64,000 nucleotides of DNA from Leucobacter sp042726155. Its GTDB lineage: Bacteria > Actinomycetota > Actinomycetes > Actinomycetales > Microbacteriaceae. A model generated the notes under the pieces. It saw only the letters and a list, made by a program, of their open reading frames with translations. It had not been told where the DNA came from and ran no database searches. Location of the stretch: the NCBI RefSeq assembly GCF_042726155.1, contig NZ_JBHXHV010000001.1, forward strand, positions 1,364,001 to 1,428,000, read 5' to 3'. The translations under genes were made by a program, and so were the position numbers. Positions 55,789-64,000 of this stretch are shown one piece after another; the first letter of the stretch is position 1; the number at the start of each line of letters is the position of its first letter.

Positions 55789-56292
55789 ATGAGTACTCCT
55801 GGTGGACCCATGCGGTCGTCGCGTCTCCCGCTGGTTCCTGAGCTTCCGAAGGGCGACATCGTGTCGACCTACGACCGCTATGAAGACGCGAAACACGCGG
55901 TCGACGTGCTCGCGCGAGCCAGTTTTCCGGTGCGTCAGATCAGTATCGTCGGCAACGACGTCCGCAGTGTGGAGCGCGTCACCGGCCGCCTCACGTACGG
56001 ACGCGTGGCGCTCATGGGCGCGCTCTCGGGGGCCTATCTCGGCCTGTTCCTCGGACTACTGCTGTTCATCTTCCAGCCTGACAACGGTGCGATCTTGGGC
56101 GTGTTCGCCGCAGCAATTGCAATTGGCGCGGGGTTCGGCATGCTGTTCGGTGTGCTTTCGTACTCGATGAACCGCAACCGCCGCGACTTCTCGTCGGTGA
56201 TGCAGATGATCGCTACGAGGTACGACCTGATCACGGAGCCCGAGCTGCTGCACGAGGCTCGCCGCGTGCTGACGGAGTCGGCGCAGAAGTAA
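55789..56292 (+). CDS. General stress protein 17M-like membrane protein
   Basis: A 167-residue protein. The N-terminal part (STYDRYEDAKHAVDVLARASFPVRQISIVGNDVRSVERVTGRLTYGR) is a GSP17M/YflT-like domain; two helices follow (VALMGALSGAYLGLFLGLLLFIF and ILGVFAAAIAIGAGFGMLFGVL), then a short cytoplasmic tail. ATG 55789 has a GGGAG site; the longer frame lacks one. It is divergent from the MgtE-N/CBS gene. A stress or cation-related role is possible but unproven. Confidence 0.82.
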   Translation: MSTPGGPMRSSRLPLVPELPKGDIVSTYDRYEDAKHAVDVLARASFPVRQISIVGNDVRSVERVTGRLTYGRVALMGALSGAYLGLFLGLLLFIFQPDNGAILGVFAAAIAIGAGFGMLFGVLSYSMNRNRRDFSSVMQMIATRYDLITEPELLHEARRVLTESAQK

Positions 56293-56367
56293 ATCCCGCC
56301 CGCTGTGGCGGGTCGCCTGGGGCTGACCCCGCTGGTGGCGCGCCATACTCGGGGTGTCCCCACTGGT

Positions 56368-56418
56368 GGCGACAGAAACTCCGCCTAAAACGGGCTGAGA
56401 GTCGGACTTTCTGTCGCC
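56368..56418. repeat. Palindromic repeat, copy 1
   Basis: ggcgacagaaa (56368-56378) pairs with tttctgtcgcc (56408-56418); after one mismatch the stem continues tccg/cgga, giving 15 pairs. A near-identical copy begins 94 bp later. It looks like a REP-type or miniature mobile palindrome in the gap after the GSP17M-like gene. Confidence 0.75.
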
Positions 56419-56461
56419 TCTAAGCGGCCGGAGCCGCGGAACGGGATGCTGACCCCGGAGT

Positions 56462-56512
56462 GGCGACAGAAACTCCGCCTAAAACTGGCTCAGAGTGGGA
56501 CTTTCTGTCGCC
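56462..56512. repeat. Palindromic repeat, copy 2
   Basis: The same arms ggcgacagaaa (56462-56472) and tttctgtcgcc (56502-56512) with the same interior apart from three substitutions against copy 1. Partial ccccnnnntggcg-type sequence also appears upstream near 56329-56340, hinting at further decayed copies. Confidence 0.75.
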
Positions 56513-56542
56513 TCCAGTGAGCGGAGCCCCGCGATCGGATCC

Positions 56543-56670
56543 GCCAAGCTGCCAAGCTGCCAAGCTGCCAAGCCGCCAAGCCGCCAAGCCGCCAAGCCGC
56601 CAAGCCGCCAAGCTGCCAAGCCGCCAAGCTGCCAAGCCGCCAAGCTGCCGAGCCGCCGAGCCGCCGGGCC
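56543..56670. repeat. Tandem octamer repeat, 16 units
   Basis: Sixteen consecutive 8-bp units: 13 read gccaagcc or gccaagct and the last three decay to gccgagcc, gccgagcc and gccgggcc. A unit length of 8 shifts frame every copy, so it is not protein-coding; it lies just beyond the hrpA stop. After it, 56671-56702 holds short cacccgc repeats and no gene. Confidence 0.9.
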
Positions 56671-56702
56671 GCGGTCGGCCACCCGCCACCCGCCACCCAC
56701 AC

Positions 56703-59700
56703 CTACCCCTCGCGGAGCGCCTTCTGGATGCGCTGCAGCGAGACCGGTTCCGCCGTGCGGAGTTGCTGCGCGAACAGACTCACGCGCAGTTCCTCGATGA
56801 GCCAGCGCGCACGCACGAGATGCTCCGGGGCATCGGCGGGTAGCGGGATCACGCCGCCGGCCTCCGCGAACAGCGCCTTCGCGCGATCCACGTCATTCTG
56901 CCATGCGCGGTCGCGGCCCACCTGCTCGGTCAGCCCCCGCATGCGCACCTGCACGGCCTCGAGATACACCGGAACTCGTTCGAGCTGGGCGAGCCCCGTG
57001 AGCGAGACGAAGCGGTCGAATACGAGCCCGTCGATTTGTTGTGCAGCGTCGGCGACCTGCCCGAGCACCTGAATCGACTTCGCCGCGTCAATCGCTCGGC
57101 GGGCAAGCCGCGCGCCGTCCAGCACGCGCGCGGTGAGCGAGATCGCGCCATAAATCTCGTCGATGAGGGATCGCGCGTAGTCGTCAGCCAACGCCTCGAA
57201 GGTCGCAGCGCGCCAGACGAGACCGTCGGCGGCGTGGCGTCGGATCACGCGGTCCGCGACCGCGAGCGAAACGTCCGCAATGGCCTGGTCGAGCGTGCGG
57301 TAGGGCCCGGCTCCGAGCAGCAGCTTCTCCTGGTTAGACAGGTGGTCGCGCACGTAGGATGCCGGTGACGGCGAGCTCAGCACGAGCAATCGACGAATGC
57401 CCCGGCGAGAGATGCGCGCCTGCTCCGCCTCGTCGGCCACGAGTACGAGGTCGACCGCGGTGCGGCGATCCACGATCGCGGGGTATGCCCGAACCACGCC
57501 AGCGCCAGCACCTCGCCCCTTCGCGTACGACGTGTCGACGTGACGCGGAAGATCCCCGAAGTCCCAGGTCGTCGCGCCCGTCCGCTCGAGTTCGCTCTTC
57601 GGAAGCGCGGCCGCAGCGACCTTCGCGACACCCTGCGTTGCCTGCTCACGGTGCGCGGTTTGCAACTCGGCGAGATTCTTGCCCGCACCCACGGTGCGGC
57701 CTCGCCCATCAACCACGCGAAACGTCGGCGTCAGGTGGGCGGGGAGCCGCTCGGGGTCGAAGTCTCCTGCTGAGACCGGAACACTCGTGCGACGCCGTAT
57801 CTCACTCGCGAGCAGCTGCGTGAGAGCGGGAGGTGTCGCCCCGGGGGCGACGGGTGCGTCGAGCTGCGGTCCGACCGTCGCGAGCAGAGTTCGTGCCCAA
57901 TCGGCCGCCGGCACCACGTGCTTCCGAATTGCCTTCGGCAGCGTCTTGATGAGCGCTGTCACAAGCTCTTGACGCAGCCCGGGCACGAGCTTCTCGAAGT
58001 CGGAGCCTTCGAGACGGGGGAGCAGCGGCAGCGGCACGTTGACGGTCACCCCGTCGTCATCTGCCGTCGGGTCGAAGCGGTAACGCAATCGCAGCGTCTG
58101 GTCGCCATGCGACCACTGTTTCGGGAATTCGTTTTCGTCGACGGTTTCAGAGTCGTCTTCGACGAGGTCTTCGCGGCGCAGATGCAAAAATTGCGGATCT
58201 GTCGCGCGCTTCTGCTTCCACCACCCCTCAAAGCTGCGCGTCGAAACGACATCCGCGGGGATACGCGCGTCGTAGAACTCGAAGATCGCCTCATCGTCGC
58301 CGACAATGTCGCGTCGTCGCGTGCGTTCCTCGAGCTGTTCAAGTTCGCGACGGAGCTGCCGGTTCGCGCGATCGAACGCCTGGGGCGAGTCCCACTCGCC
58401 ATCGACGAGCGCGTGCCGAATGAACAACTCGCGCGCGTGCGCCTGGTCATAGCGGGCGAGTTGTACGCGTCGCCGGTCAACGATGGGCACGCCGAACAGC
58501 GTGACCCGCTCATAAGCGACCGCCGCACCTTGACTCTTCTCCCAGCGCGGCTCCGACACCTGGCGCTTCGCGAGGGGCCCGGCGAGTTCTTCCGCCCAGG
58601 CCGGATCGACGACGGCGTTCGATCGCGCAAACAGGCGCGAAGTTTCGACAAGCTCCACGCTCATCACGACCTCCGGCGGCTTCTTCGACAGCACCGAGCC
58701 CGGGTAGAGCACGAACCGCGTCCCGCGTGATCCGAGATACTCCTGCGCCGGCTTGCGCTTCGTCGCCCCGGCAGTGCGACCCCGGGCGGGCGCAGCGCGA
58801 TCCTGCCGGTCATCACGCACGCCCAGTTGCGAGAGCAACCCCGCGAGCACAGAGCGGTGGATCGCGTCGCCGGTTGCCCCGGCCGCGCCGTCCGCGGTGT
58901 CGGGCAGAGCATTACCGGCACTACCGGCACCACCAGCACCAACACCACCAGTCCCATCGGCGCCACCGCGCGGCGACTTCGCAATGCGCGCGAGCTGCCG
59001 ATTGAGATCCATCCACTCGCGCACGCGCAGAAAGTTGATGTATTCCGCCTTGCAGAGCCTGCGGAACGCGCTCGATGAGAGATCGCGCTGCTGCTCCTGC
59101 AGGTAGTTCCACAGGTTCAGCAGGGTCGCGAGATCGCCCTGCGGGTCAGCGAAGCGACCGTGCAGTTCGTCGGCCCGCCCGCGCTCGGCCTGCGGGCGCT
59201 CCCGAACGTCTTGCACCGTGAGCCCGGCGACGATCGCGAGCACCTCGGGCACGACACCGTGGTTGCGGGCTTCCACGACCATGCGGGCAAACCGCGGTTC
59301 AATTGGGAGACGCGAGAGCTCGCGGCCGATCTTCGTGATGCGGTGGCTGGCGCCGGCTGAGCCGCGTCCGCCGGATCCGCGCCCGCTAGAGCCGCGCCCA
59401 GCGCCTGAGCCGCGCCCGCCCTTCGCCGCCGGTTCTACCGCCCCCAACTCGGTGAGCAGCCCGAGCCCGTCGGCGATGCCGCGTTGATCGGGCGGGGTGA
59501 GAAACGGGAAGCGCGCGATGTCGCCGAGGCCGAGCGAGAGCATTTGCAAAATCACGGAAGCGAGCCCGGTGCGACGAATCTCCGGCTCGGTGTACTCGGG
59601 GCGCGACAGAAAGTCCTCTTCCGAGTACAGCCGGATCGCGATGCCCGGGCTCGTGCGTCCTGAACGCCCCGAACGCTGATTCGCGCTCGCCTGCGAGACC

Positions 59701-60746
59701 GCCTCGATCGGGAGGCGCTGCACCTTGCTGCGCGCACTGTACCGCGAAATGCGCGCTGTGCCAGCGTCGACGACGTAGCGAATGCCCGGCACCGTCAGCG
59801 ACGTTTCGGCAACGTTGGTGGCGAGCACGATGCGCCGGGCGCCGCCTGATCGCCGTTCGAAGACACGATGCTGTTCGGCCGAGCTCAGGCGACCGTAGAG
59901 CGGCAGAATTTCAGTGCGAGCGGCGCTCGTGCCCCGTCCGGTCGCTCGCATGCGGCCCTGCAGAGCGTCCGTTGCATCGCGAATCTCGGCTTCGCCCGAC
60001 AGGAACACCAACACGTCGCCTGGGGCCTCCTTCGCGAGCTCGTCAACTGCGTCGCCGATGCCGTCGAACAGATCGCGCTCAACGGTGAGCACCTTCGGTG
60101 CCCCGCCCTTTGGGTCAGGTTTCTCAACGCGTTCGACGAGCGGCCGATATCGCAGCTCAACCGGGTAGGTGCGACCAGACACCTCGATGACCGGCGCGGG
60201 CTCCTGCGTTTTCGGGTCTTCGAAGTGTTTTGCGAACGATTCGGGGTCGATAGTTGCCGACGTAATAATGACCTTGAGATCGGGGCGGCGCGGCAACAGC
60301 GTCTTCAGGTATCCGAGCAGGAAGTCGATGTTCAGGCTGCGCTCGTGAGCCTCGTCGATGATAATCGTGTCGTAGGCCGAGAGTTCGCGGTCGCGATGGA
60401 TCGCATTCAGCAGAATGCCGTCGGTCATCAGCCGCACGCGCGTCTCGGCTGACACCTGGTCGGTGAATCGCACCTGGTACCCCACGAGGCCGCCGAGCTC
60501 GGAACCGAGCTCTTCGGCGACACGCTCCGCAATTGTTCGGGCGGCGATTCGCCGCGGCTGGGTGTGCGCGATGCGCTCCCGGCCGAGCGCCAGGGCGATT
60601 TTCGGCAGCTGAGTGGTCTTTCCAGACCCGGTCTCACCCGCCACAATGACGACCTGGTGGGTGCGAATGGCCTCCGAGATCTCGTCGCGCATCTGCGAGA
60701 CGGGAAGCTCCTCGGGAAACGAGATATGCAGCGGAGGAAGCGTCAT
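56703..60746 (-). CDS. hrpA: DEAH-box RNA helicase HrpA
   Basis: A 1347-residue superfamily 2 helicase. RecA domain 1 has Walker A GETGSGKT (38-45), DEAH (131-134) and SAT (163-165); RecA domain 2 has ATNVAETSLTVPGIRYVVD and QRSGRSGRTSPG. HA2, OB-fold and the long HrpA C-terminal DUF3418 region follow. Two low-complexity inserts stand out: a Gly/Arg/Ser-rich stretch at about 439-464 and a Gly/Ala-rich stretch at about 591-613. AGGAGG precedes ATG 60746. HrpA proteins act on mRNA and stalled ribosomes; the role here is inferred from the family. Confidence 0.94.
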   Translation of the reverse strand: MTLPPLHISFPEELPVSQMRDEISEAIRTHQVVIVAGETGSGKTTQLPKIALALGRERIAHTQPRRIAARTIAERVAEELGSELGGLVGYQVRFTDQVSAETRVRLMTDGILLNAIHRDRELSAYDTIIIDEAHERSLNIDFLLGYLKTLLPRRPDLKVIITSATIDPESFAKHFEDPKTQEPAPVIEVSGRTYPVELRYRPLVERVEKPDPKGGAPKVLTVERDLFDGIGDAVDELAKEAPGDVLVFLSGEAEIRDATDALQGRMRATGRGTSAARTEILPLYGRLSSAEQHRVFERRSGGARRIVLATNVAETSLTVPGIRYVVDAGTARISRYSARSKVQRLPIEAVSQASANQRSGRSGRTSPGIAIRLYSEEDFLSRPEYTEPEIRRTGLASVILQMLSLGLGDIARFPFLTPPDQRGIADGLGLLTELGAVEPAAKGGRGSGAGRGSSGRGSGGRGSAGASHRITKIGRELSRLPIEPRFARMVVEARNHGVVPEVLAIVAGLTVQDVRERPQAERGRADELHGRFADPQGDLATLLNLWNYLQEQQRDLSSSAFRRLCKAEYINFLRVREWMDLNRQLARIAKSPRGGADGTGGVGAGGAGSAGNALPDTADGAAGATGDAIHRSVLAGLLSQLGVRDDRQDRAAPARGRTAGATKRKPAQEYLGSRGTRFVLYPGSVLSKKPPEVVMSVELVETSRLFARSNAVVDPAWAEELAGPLAKRQVSEPRWEKSQGAAVAYERVTLFGVPIVDRRRVQLARYDQAHARELFIRHALVDGEWDSPQAFDRANRQLRRELEQLEERTRRRDIVGDDEAIFEFYDARIPADVVSTRSFEGWWKQKRATDPQFLHLRREDLVEDDSETVDENEFPKQWSHGDQTLRLRYRFDPTADDDGVTVNVPLPLLPRLEGSDFEKLVPGLRQELVTALIKTLPKAIRKHVVPAADWARTLLATVGPQLDAPVAPGATPPALTQLLASEIRRRTSVPVSAGDFDPERLPAHLTPTFRVVDGRGRTVGAGKNLAELQTAHREQATQGVAKVAAAALPKSELERTGATTWDFGDLPRHVDTSYAKGRGAGAGVVRAYPAIVDRRTAVDLVLVADEAEQARISRRGIRRLLVLSSPSPASYVRDHLSNQEKLLLGAGPYRTLDQAIADVSLAVADRVIRRHAADGLVWRAATFEALADDYARSLIDEIYGAISLTARVLDGARLARRAIDAAKSIQVLGQVADAAQQIDGLVFDRFVSLTGLAQLERVPVYLEAVQVRMRGLTEQVGRDRAWQNDVDRAKALFAEAGGVIPLPADAPEHLVRARWLIEELRVSLFAQQLRTAEPVSLQRIQKALREG

Positions 60747-60793
60747 GATCCTCCTATTATCCCGTGCCTAGGTGCCGTTCACGTCGCCCGGCG

Positions 60794-60799
60794 TAGACT
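60794..60799 (+). promoter_or_regulatory. -10 box upstream of the aldo/keto reductase gene
   Basis: TAGACT lies 80 nt before ATG 60880, giving a GC-rich leader with several possible hairpins. A GAAAGGG ribosome site follows near the start. Confidence 0.4.
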
Positions 60800-60879
60800 G
60801 GCGCCGACCGCGCCGGCAGCAGGGTCGGCGGTGTGTACTGCGCGATGCACCACGCGGCGCGACGACGTGAAAGGGCACG

Positions 60880-61716
60880 ATGACTGCACTCCCGATCCCG
60901 AATCTCTCACTCAGTAGCGGCACGACGATTCCGCAATTGGGCGCCGGCGTCTATCTCGTGAAGCCGGGTGAGGCTGTGGACGTCGTCGGTACCGCGCTCG
61001 AAGTTGGCTACCGCCACATCGACACCGCGAGTCTGTACGGCAACGAGGCGGAGGTCGGCGCGGCAATCGCGAAGAGCGGTCTCGCTCGCGACGAGGTGTT
61101 CGTGACGACGAAGCTCTGGAACACTGATCAGTCACGCGCTGCAGAGGCCTTCCAAGAGAGCCTCGATCGCCTCGCACTCGATCGCGTTGACCTGTACCTC
61201 ATCCATTGGCCGCAGCCCATGTATGGCGAGGCGCTGGGCGCGTGGCGGTCGCTCATCGATATCGCCGACTCGGGTCGCGCATCGGCTATCGGCGTGTCGA
61301 ACTTTGAGATTTCGGATCTTCGGCAACTCATCGATGAGACCGGCGTCGTGCCCGCCGTCAACCAGATCGAGCTGCACCCGCTGCACCAACGCCGCGAGCT
61401 CGTCGAATTTTGCACTGAGCACGGCATCGTGGTCGAGGCTTGGGGTCCGCTCGCGCAGGGGAAGTCCGACCTGTTCGAACGCGAGGAGCTGTTAGAGATT
61501 GCGCGGGCGCACGGCAAGAGCGCCGCGCAGGTCGTACTGCGCTGGCATGTGCAGCAGGGACGTGTCGTGTTCCCGAAGACGGTGCGGCGTGCGCGCCTGA
61601 TTGAAAACGCCGACATCTTTGATTTCGCGCTCACCGATGGTGAGCTGGCCACCATTGATGCGTTTGAGGCCGGAACGAATTTCGGACCGGATCCGCGCAC
61701 CTTCGACAAGCGATAG
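60880..61716 (+). CDS. Aldo/keto reductase
   Basis: A 278-residue AKR barrel enzyme using NADPH. The catalytic tetrad is visible: Asp and Tyr in YRHIDTASLYGNEAEVG, Lys in VTTKLWN and His in LYLIHWPQP. Cofactor residues are in AIGVSNFEISDL, and KTVRRARLIENADIFDF is typical of AKR5-like enzymes acting on 2,5-diketogluconate or methylglyoxal-type carbonyls. Substrate not assignable. mdh starts 9 bp downstream, so the two may be co-transcribed. Confidence 0.9.
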   Translation: MTALPIPNLSLSSGTTIPQLGAGVYLVKPGEAVDVVGTALEVGYRHIDTASLYGNEAEVGAAIAKSGLARDEVFVTTKLWNTDQSRAAEAFQESLDRLALDRVDLYLIHWPQPMYGEALGAWRSLIDIADSGRASAIGVSNFEISDLRQLIDETGVVPAVNQIELHPLHQRRELVEFCTEHGIVVEAWGPLAQGKSDLFEREELLEIARAHGKSAAQVVLRWHVQQGRVVFPKTVRRARLIENADIFDFALTDGELATIDAFEAGTNFGPDPRTFDKR

Positions 61717-61725
61717 GGGAGTCCC

Positions 61726-62718
61726 GTGACACACGCACCCATCACCATCACGCTCACCGGCGCCGGCGGCCAGATCGGCTATGCGGCGCTGTTCCGGATC
61801 GCGGCCGGCGATCTGCTCGGCCCCGATCAGCCCGTGTCGCTCCGCCTGCTTGAGATTCCGCAGGGGATGCGCGCGGCCGAGGGCGCGGCGCTTGAGCTCG
61901 CGGATTGCGCGTTCCCGACGCTCGCCGGCGTCGAGATCACCGACGACGCGAACGTCGCTTTCGACGGCGCGAATCTCGCGTTGCTCATCGGATCGCGCCC
62001 GCGAACCGCCGGCATGGAGCGCGGCGACCTGCTCGCGGCGAACGGTGCGATCTTTGGGCCTCAGGGGCGCGCGATTGGCGAGTACGCCGCCGACGACGTG
62101 CGAGTTGCCGTCGTGGGGAATCCCGCGAACACGAACGCGCTGATCGCCCAGCAGAACGCGCCCGATGTGCCCGCAGATCGCTTCACTGCACTCACCCGGC
62201 TCGACCACAACCGAGCCGTCGGTTTGCTCGCCGCAGAGGCCGCGGTCCCGGTGACCGACATCTCAGGCGTGACGATCTGGGGTAACCATTCGGCGACGCA
62301 GTACCCCGACCTCAGCCACGCGACAGTGCGAGGTGCTGCCGCGCTCGACGCCGTGGACGCCGACTGGGCGCGCGGCGCCTACATCGATCGGGTCGCGAAG
62401 CGCGGCGCAGAGATCATCGAGGTGCGCGGCGGATCATCGGTCGCTTCGGCCGCCAACGCGGCGATCGAGCACGCGCGCGACTGGCTACTGGGAACCTCAG
62501 CCGGCACGCGGTGGACGAGTGCCGCAGTGGTGTCGCGCGGCGAGTACGGGGTGCCAGAGGGACTCATCTCGTCTTTCCCGGTGACGTCCAGCGGTGGCGA
62601 TTGGGAGATCGTGCCCGACCTCGAACTCGACGAGTTTTCACGGGCGCGCATCGACGCGTCGGTGGCCGAGCTGATCGCCGAACGCGATGCGGTGCGTCAG
62701 CTCGGGCTGATCTCGTAA
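61726..62718 (+). CDS. mdh: Malate dehydrogenase
   Basis: A 330-residue NAD-dependent malate dehydrogenase of the cytosolic-type group. Markers are the Rossmann start ITLTGAGGQIGYAALFRIAAGD, ALLIGSRPRTAGMERGDLL with the substrate Arg loop, VVGNPANTNALIA, LDHNRA and the catalytic His in IWGNHSATQYPDL. GTG 61726 follows the aldo/keto reductase by 9 bp. It makes oxaloacetate for the two citrate synthase family enzymes encoded in this window. Confidence 0.95.
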   Translation: MTHAPITITLTGAGGQIGYAALFRIAAGDLLGPDQPVSLRLLEIPQGMRAAEGAALELADCAFPTLAGVEITDDANVAFDGANLALLIGSRPRTAGMERGDLLAANGAIFGPQGRAIGEYAADDVRVAVVGNPANTNALIAQQNAPDVPADRFTALTRLDHNRAVGLLAAEAAVPVTDISGVTIWGNHSATQYPDLSHATVRGAAALDAVDADWARGAYIDRVAKRGAEIIEVRGGSSVASAANAAIEHARDWLLGTSAGTRWTSAAVVSRGEYGVPEGLISSFPVTSSGGDWEIVPDLELDEFSRARIDASVAELIAERDAVRQLGLIS

Positions 62719-62758
62719 CCCCGACGGCGCGCTCGCCGCGATCCTGTGCGGAATTGTG

Positions 62759-62780
62759 AGGGCTCTGAGAGCCCTAGGAT
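62759..62780 (+). promoter_or_regulatory. Hairpin and -10 box of argG
   Basis: agggctc/gagccct (62759-62765 with 62769-62775) is a 7-bp palindrome that runs into TAGGAT (62775-62780), which ends 7 nt before the argG ATG. The palindrome may be the mdh transcript end or an operator over the argG promoter. Confidence 0.45.
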
Positions 62781-62787
62781 AGAGAGC

Positions 62788-64000
62788 ATGTCCAAGGTTC
62801 TATCTTCCCTCCCCGTGGGCGAGCGCGTCGGCATCGCCTTCTCCGGAGGTCTCGACACCTCCTGTGCAGTCGCGTGGATGCGCGAAAAGGGCGCTGTGCC
62901 CTGCACCTACACCGCTGATATCGGTCAGTACGACGAGCCCGATATTGATGGCGTCGCAAGCCGCGCCAAAGAGTACGGCGCCGAAATCGCGCGTCACGTG
63001 GATGCGAAGCGCCCGCTCGTGGAAGAGGGCTTCGTCGCCCTGCAGACCGGCGCGTTCAACGTGCGTTCGGGTGGCAAGACCTACTTCAACACCACGCCGC
63101 TCGGTCGCGCCGTCACCGGCACCCTGCTCGTGCGCGCCATGAAGGAAGACGGCGTCGACATCTGGGGCGACGGGTCGACCTACAAGGGCAACGACATTGA
63201 GCGGTTCTACCGCTACGGTCTGATGGCCAACCCCGCACTGCGCATCTACAAGCCGTGGCTCGATCGCCAGTTCGTCGAAGAGCTCGGTGGCCGTCACGAG
63301 ATGAGCGAGTGGCTCGTCGCGAACGGCTACCCGTACCGCGATGCGACTGAAAAGGCGTACTCGACCGACGCGAACATTTGGGGCGCGACGCACGAGGCAA
63401 AGAAGCTTGAGTTCCTCGACGCTGGTCTCGATATCGTTGAACCCATCATGGGCGTCGCTGCCTGGCGTGATGACGTCGAGGTTGCGACCGAGGAGGTGTC
63501 GGTGCGGTTTGAAGCCGGCCGTCCCGTCGCAATCAACGGTGTCGAGTACTCCGATCCGGTGGCGCTCGTGCTCGAGGCCAACGCCATCGGCGGCCGTCAC
63601 GGTCTCGGCGTCTCCGACCAGATCGAGAACCGCATTATCGAGGCGAAGTCGCGCGGCATCTACGAGGCACCGGGCATGGCGCTGCTGCACATCACGTACG
63701 AACGCCTCGTGAACGCTATTCACAACGAGAACACGCTCGCGAGTTACCACAATGACGGTCGCAAGCTGGGTCGTCTGATGTACGAGGGTCGCTGGCTCGA
63801 CCCCGAGTCGCTGATGCTGCGCGAGGCGCTGCAGCGCTGGGTCGGCTCGGCCGTGACCGGCGAGGTCACGCTGCGCTTGCGTCGCGGCGACGACTACACG
63901 ATCCTCAACACCGAGGGCGACAACCTGAGTTACCACCCCGAGAAGCTCTCGATGGAGCGCACCGTGGGCGCCGCGTTCGGCCCTGTGGACCGCATCGGAC
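62788..64000 (+). CDS. argG: Argininosuccinate synthase, 5' part
   Basis: The first 404 codons, cut by the right edge of the window. The ATP-pyrophosphatase loop IAFSGGLDTSCAVAWM is at residue 16, followed by YTADIGQYDEPD, YFNTTPLGRAVTGTLLVRAMKEDGVDIWGDGSTYKGNDIERFYRYGL-type sequence and GGRHGLGVSDQIENRIIEAKSRGIYEAPG. This is the longer, E. coli-like form of the enzyme, which joins citrulline and aspartate. It lies 29 kb from argCJB. A leaderless-type -10 box precedes ATG 62788. Confidence 0.95.
   Translation, partial: MSKVLSSLPVGERVGIAFSGGLDTSCAVAWMREKGAVPCTYTADIGQYDEPDIDGVASRAKEYGAEIARHVDAKRPLVEEGFVALQTGAFNVRSGGKTYFNTTPLGRAVTGTLLVRAMKEDGVDIWGDGSTYKGNDIERFYRYGLMANPALRIYKPWLDRQFVEELGGRHEMSEWLVANGYPYRDATEKAYSTDANIWGATHEAKKLEFLDAGLDIVEPIMGVAAWRDDVEVATEEVSVRFEAGRPVAINGVEYSDPVALVLEANAIGGRHGLGVSDQIENRIIEAKSRGIYEAPGMALLHITYERLVNAIHNENTLASYHNDGRKLGRLMYEGRWLDPESLMLREALQRWVGSAVTGEVTLRLRRGDDYTILNTEGDNLSYHPEKLSMERTVGAAFGPVDRIG

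Noticed and set aside
56543..56670. CRISPR-like regular repeat
   Set aside because: Units are 8 bp with no spacers and no cas genes are near; it is a simple tandem repeat.
56420..56702. Open frames on both strands reading repeated LAAWRLG or QAAKPPS peptides
   Set aside because: They arise from the octamer array, which is open in several frames at once; no ribosome site or family match supports a gene.
1..64000. tRNA or rRNA genes, prophage or integrase-linked islands
   Set aside because: None recognised in the gaps between genes; base composition and codon use look even across the window.

Overview
The window is a 64 kb piece of a GC-rich actinobacterial chromosome. Gene content and order (his, infC-rpmI-rplT, pheST, fdxA-dapC, DUF1844, DUF3117, SseB and DUF1003 proteins) point to Microbacteriaceae, perhaps a Leucobacter or Microbacterium relative. 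The family is an inference from gene content; no rRNA or other taxonomic marker is present. Genes are dense, starts are often GTG, many neighbours overlap by ATGA or GTGA, and many starts lie 6-8 nt after a TANNNT -10 box, which suggests leaderless mRNAs.

Layout. 1-2.6 kb: end of metE, a second MetE-like gene and metF. 2.7-5.9 kb: lipA and lipB, then lexA divergent from a LysM membrane protein, with several LexA-box-like sites between them. 5.9-10.6 kb: hisC-hisB-hisH-priA, an SseB protein and a DUF1844 protein. 10.6-13.0 kb: infC-rpmI-rplT and a TrmH-type methyltransferase. 13.0-15.7 kb (minus): membrane protein, copper-binding CopC-like protein and Tat-exported DyP peroxidase. 15.8-19.4 kb: pheS-pheT. 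19.4-22.2 kb: three VOC-fold genes and an NAD(P)-binding protein. 22.3-24.9 kb: a degenerate ABC-ATPase homologue overlapping a YhgE/Pip membrane protein. 24.9-30.3 kb: GntR regulator, prpD-prpB-prpC (2-methylcitrate cycle) and an enoyl-CoA hydratase. 30.4-33.5 kb: argC-argJ-argB. 33.6 kb: A24 peptidase-like protein.

34.2-41.1 kb: sugar ABC importer (binding protein and two permeases, no ATPase), beta-phosphoglucomutase-like HAD protein and GH65 phosphorylase. Together these form a plausible route that imports an alpha-glucobiose, phosphorolyses it and converts beta-glucose 1-phosphate to glucose 6-phosphate. 41.2-42.6 kb: fdxA-dapC. 42.8-44.1 kb: gltA. 44.2-47.1 kb: small membrane protein and an ABC exporter pair. 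47.1-49.3 kb: divergent dapD and dapE, completing with dapC three steps of the succinylase route to lysine and diaminopimelate. 49.4-56.3 kb: DUF3117, O-methyltransferase, tatB, a PAS-GGDEF-EAL protein, mrp, DUF1003, a soluble MgtE-N/CBS protein and a GSP17M-like protein. 56.3-56.7 kb: non-coding repeat patch with two palindromic repeats and a 16-copy octamer array. 56.7-60.7 kb: hrpA helicase. 60.9-62.7 kb: aldo/keto reductase and malate dehydrogenase. 62.8-64 kb: argG, cut by the window end.

Most of the window is core metabolism. The least ordinary parts are the pseudo-ABC/YhgE pair, the sugar permease with an inserted extracytoplasmic beta-sandwich, the CopC-DyP operon, the infC leader with an apparent ATC start, and the repeat patch before hrpA. 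No tRNA, rRNA, CRISPR array, insertion sequence or phage gene was recognised.
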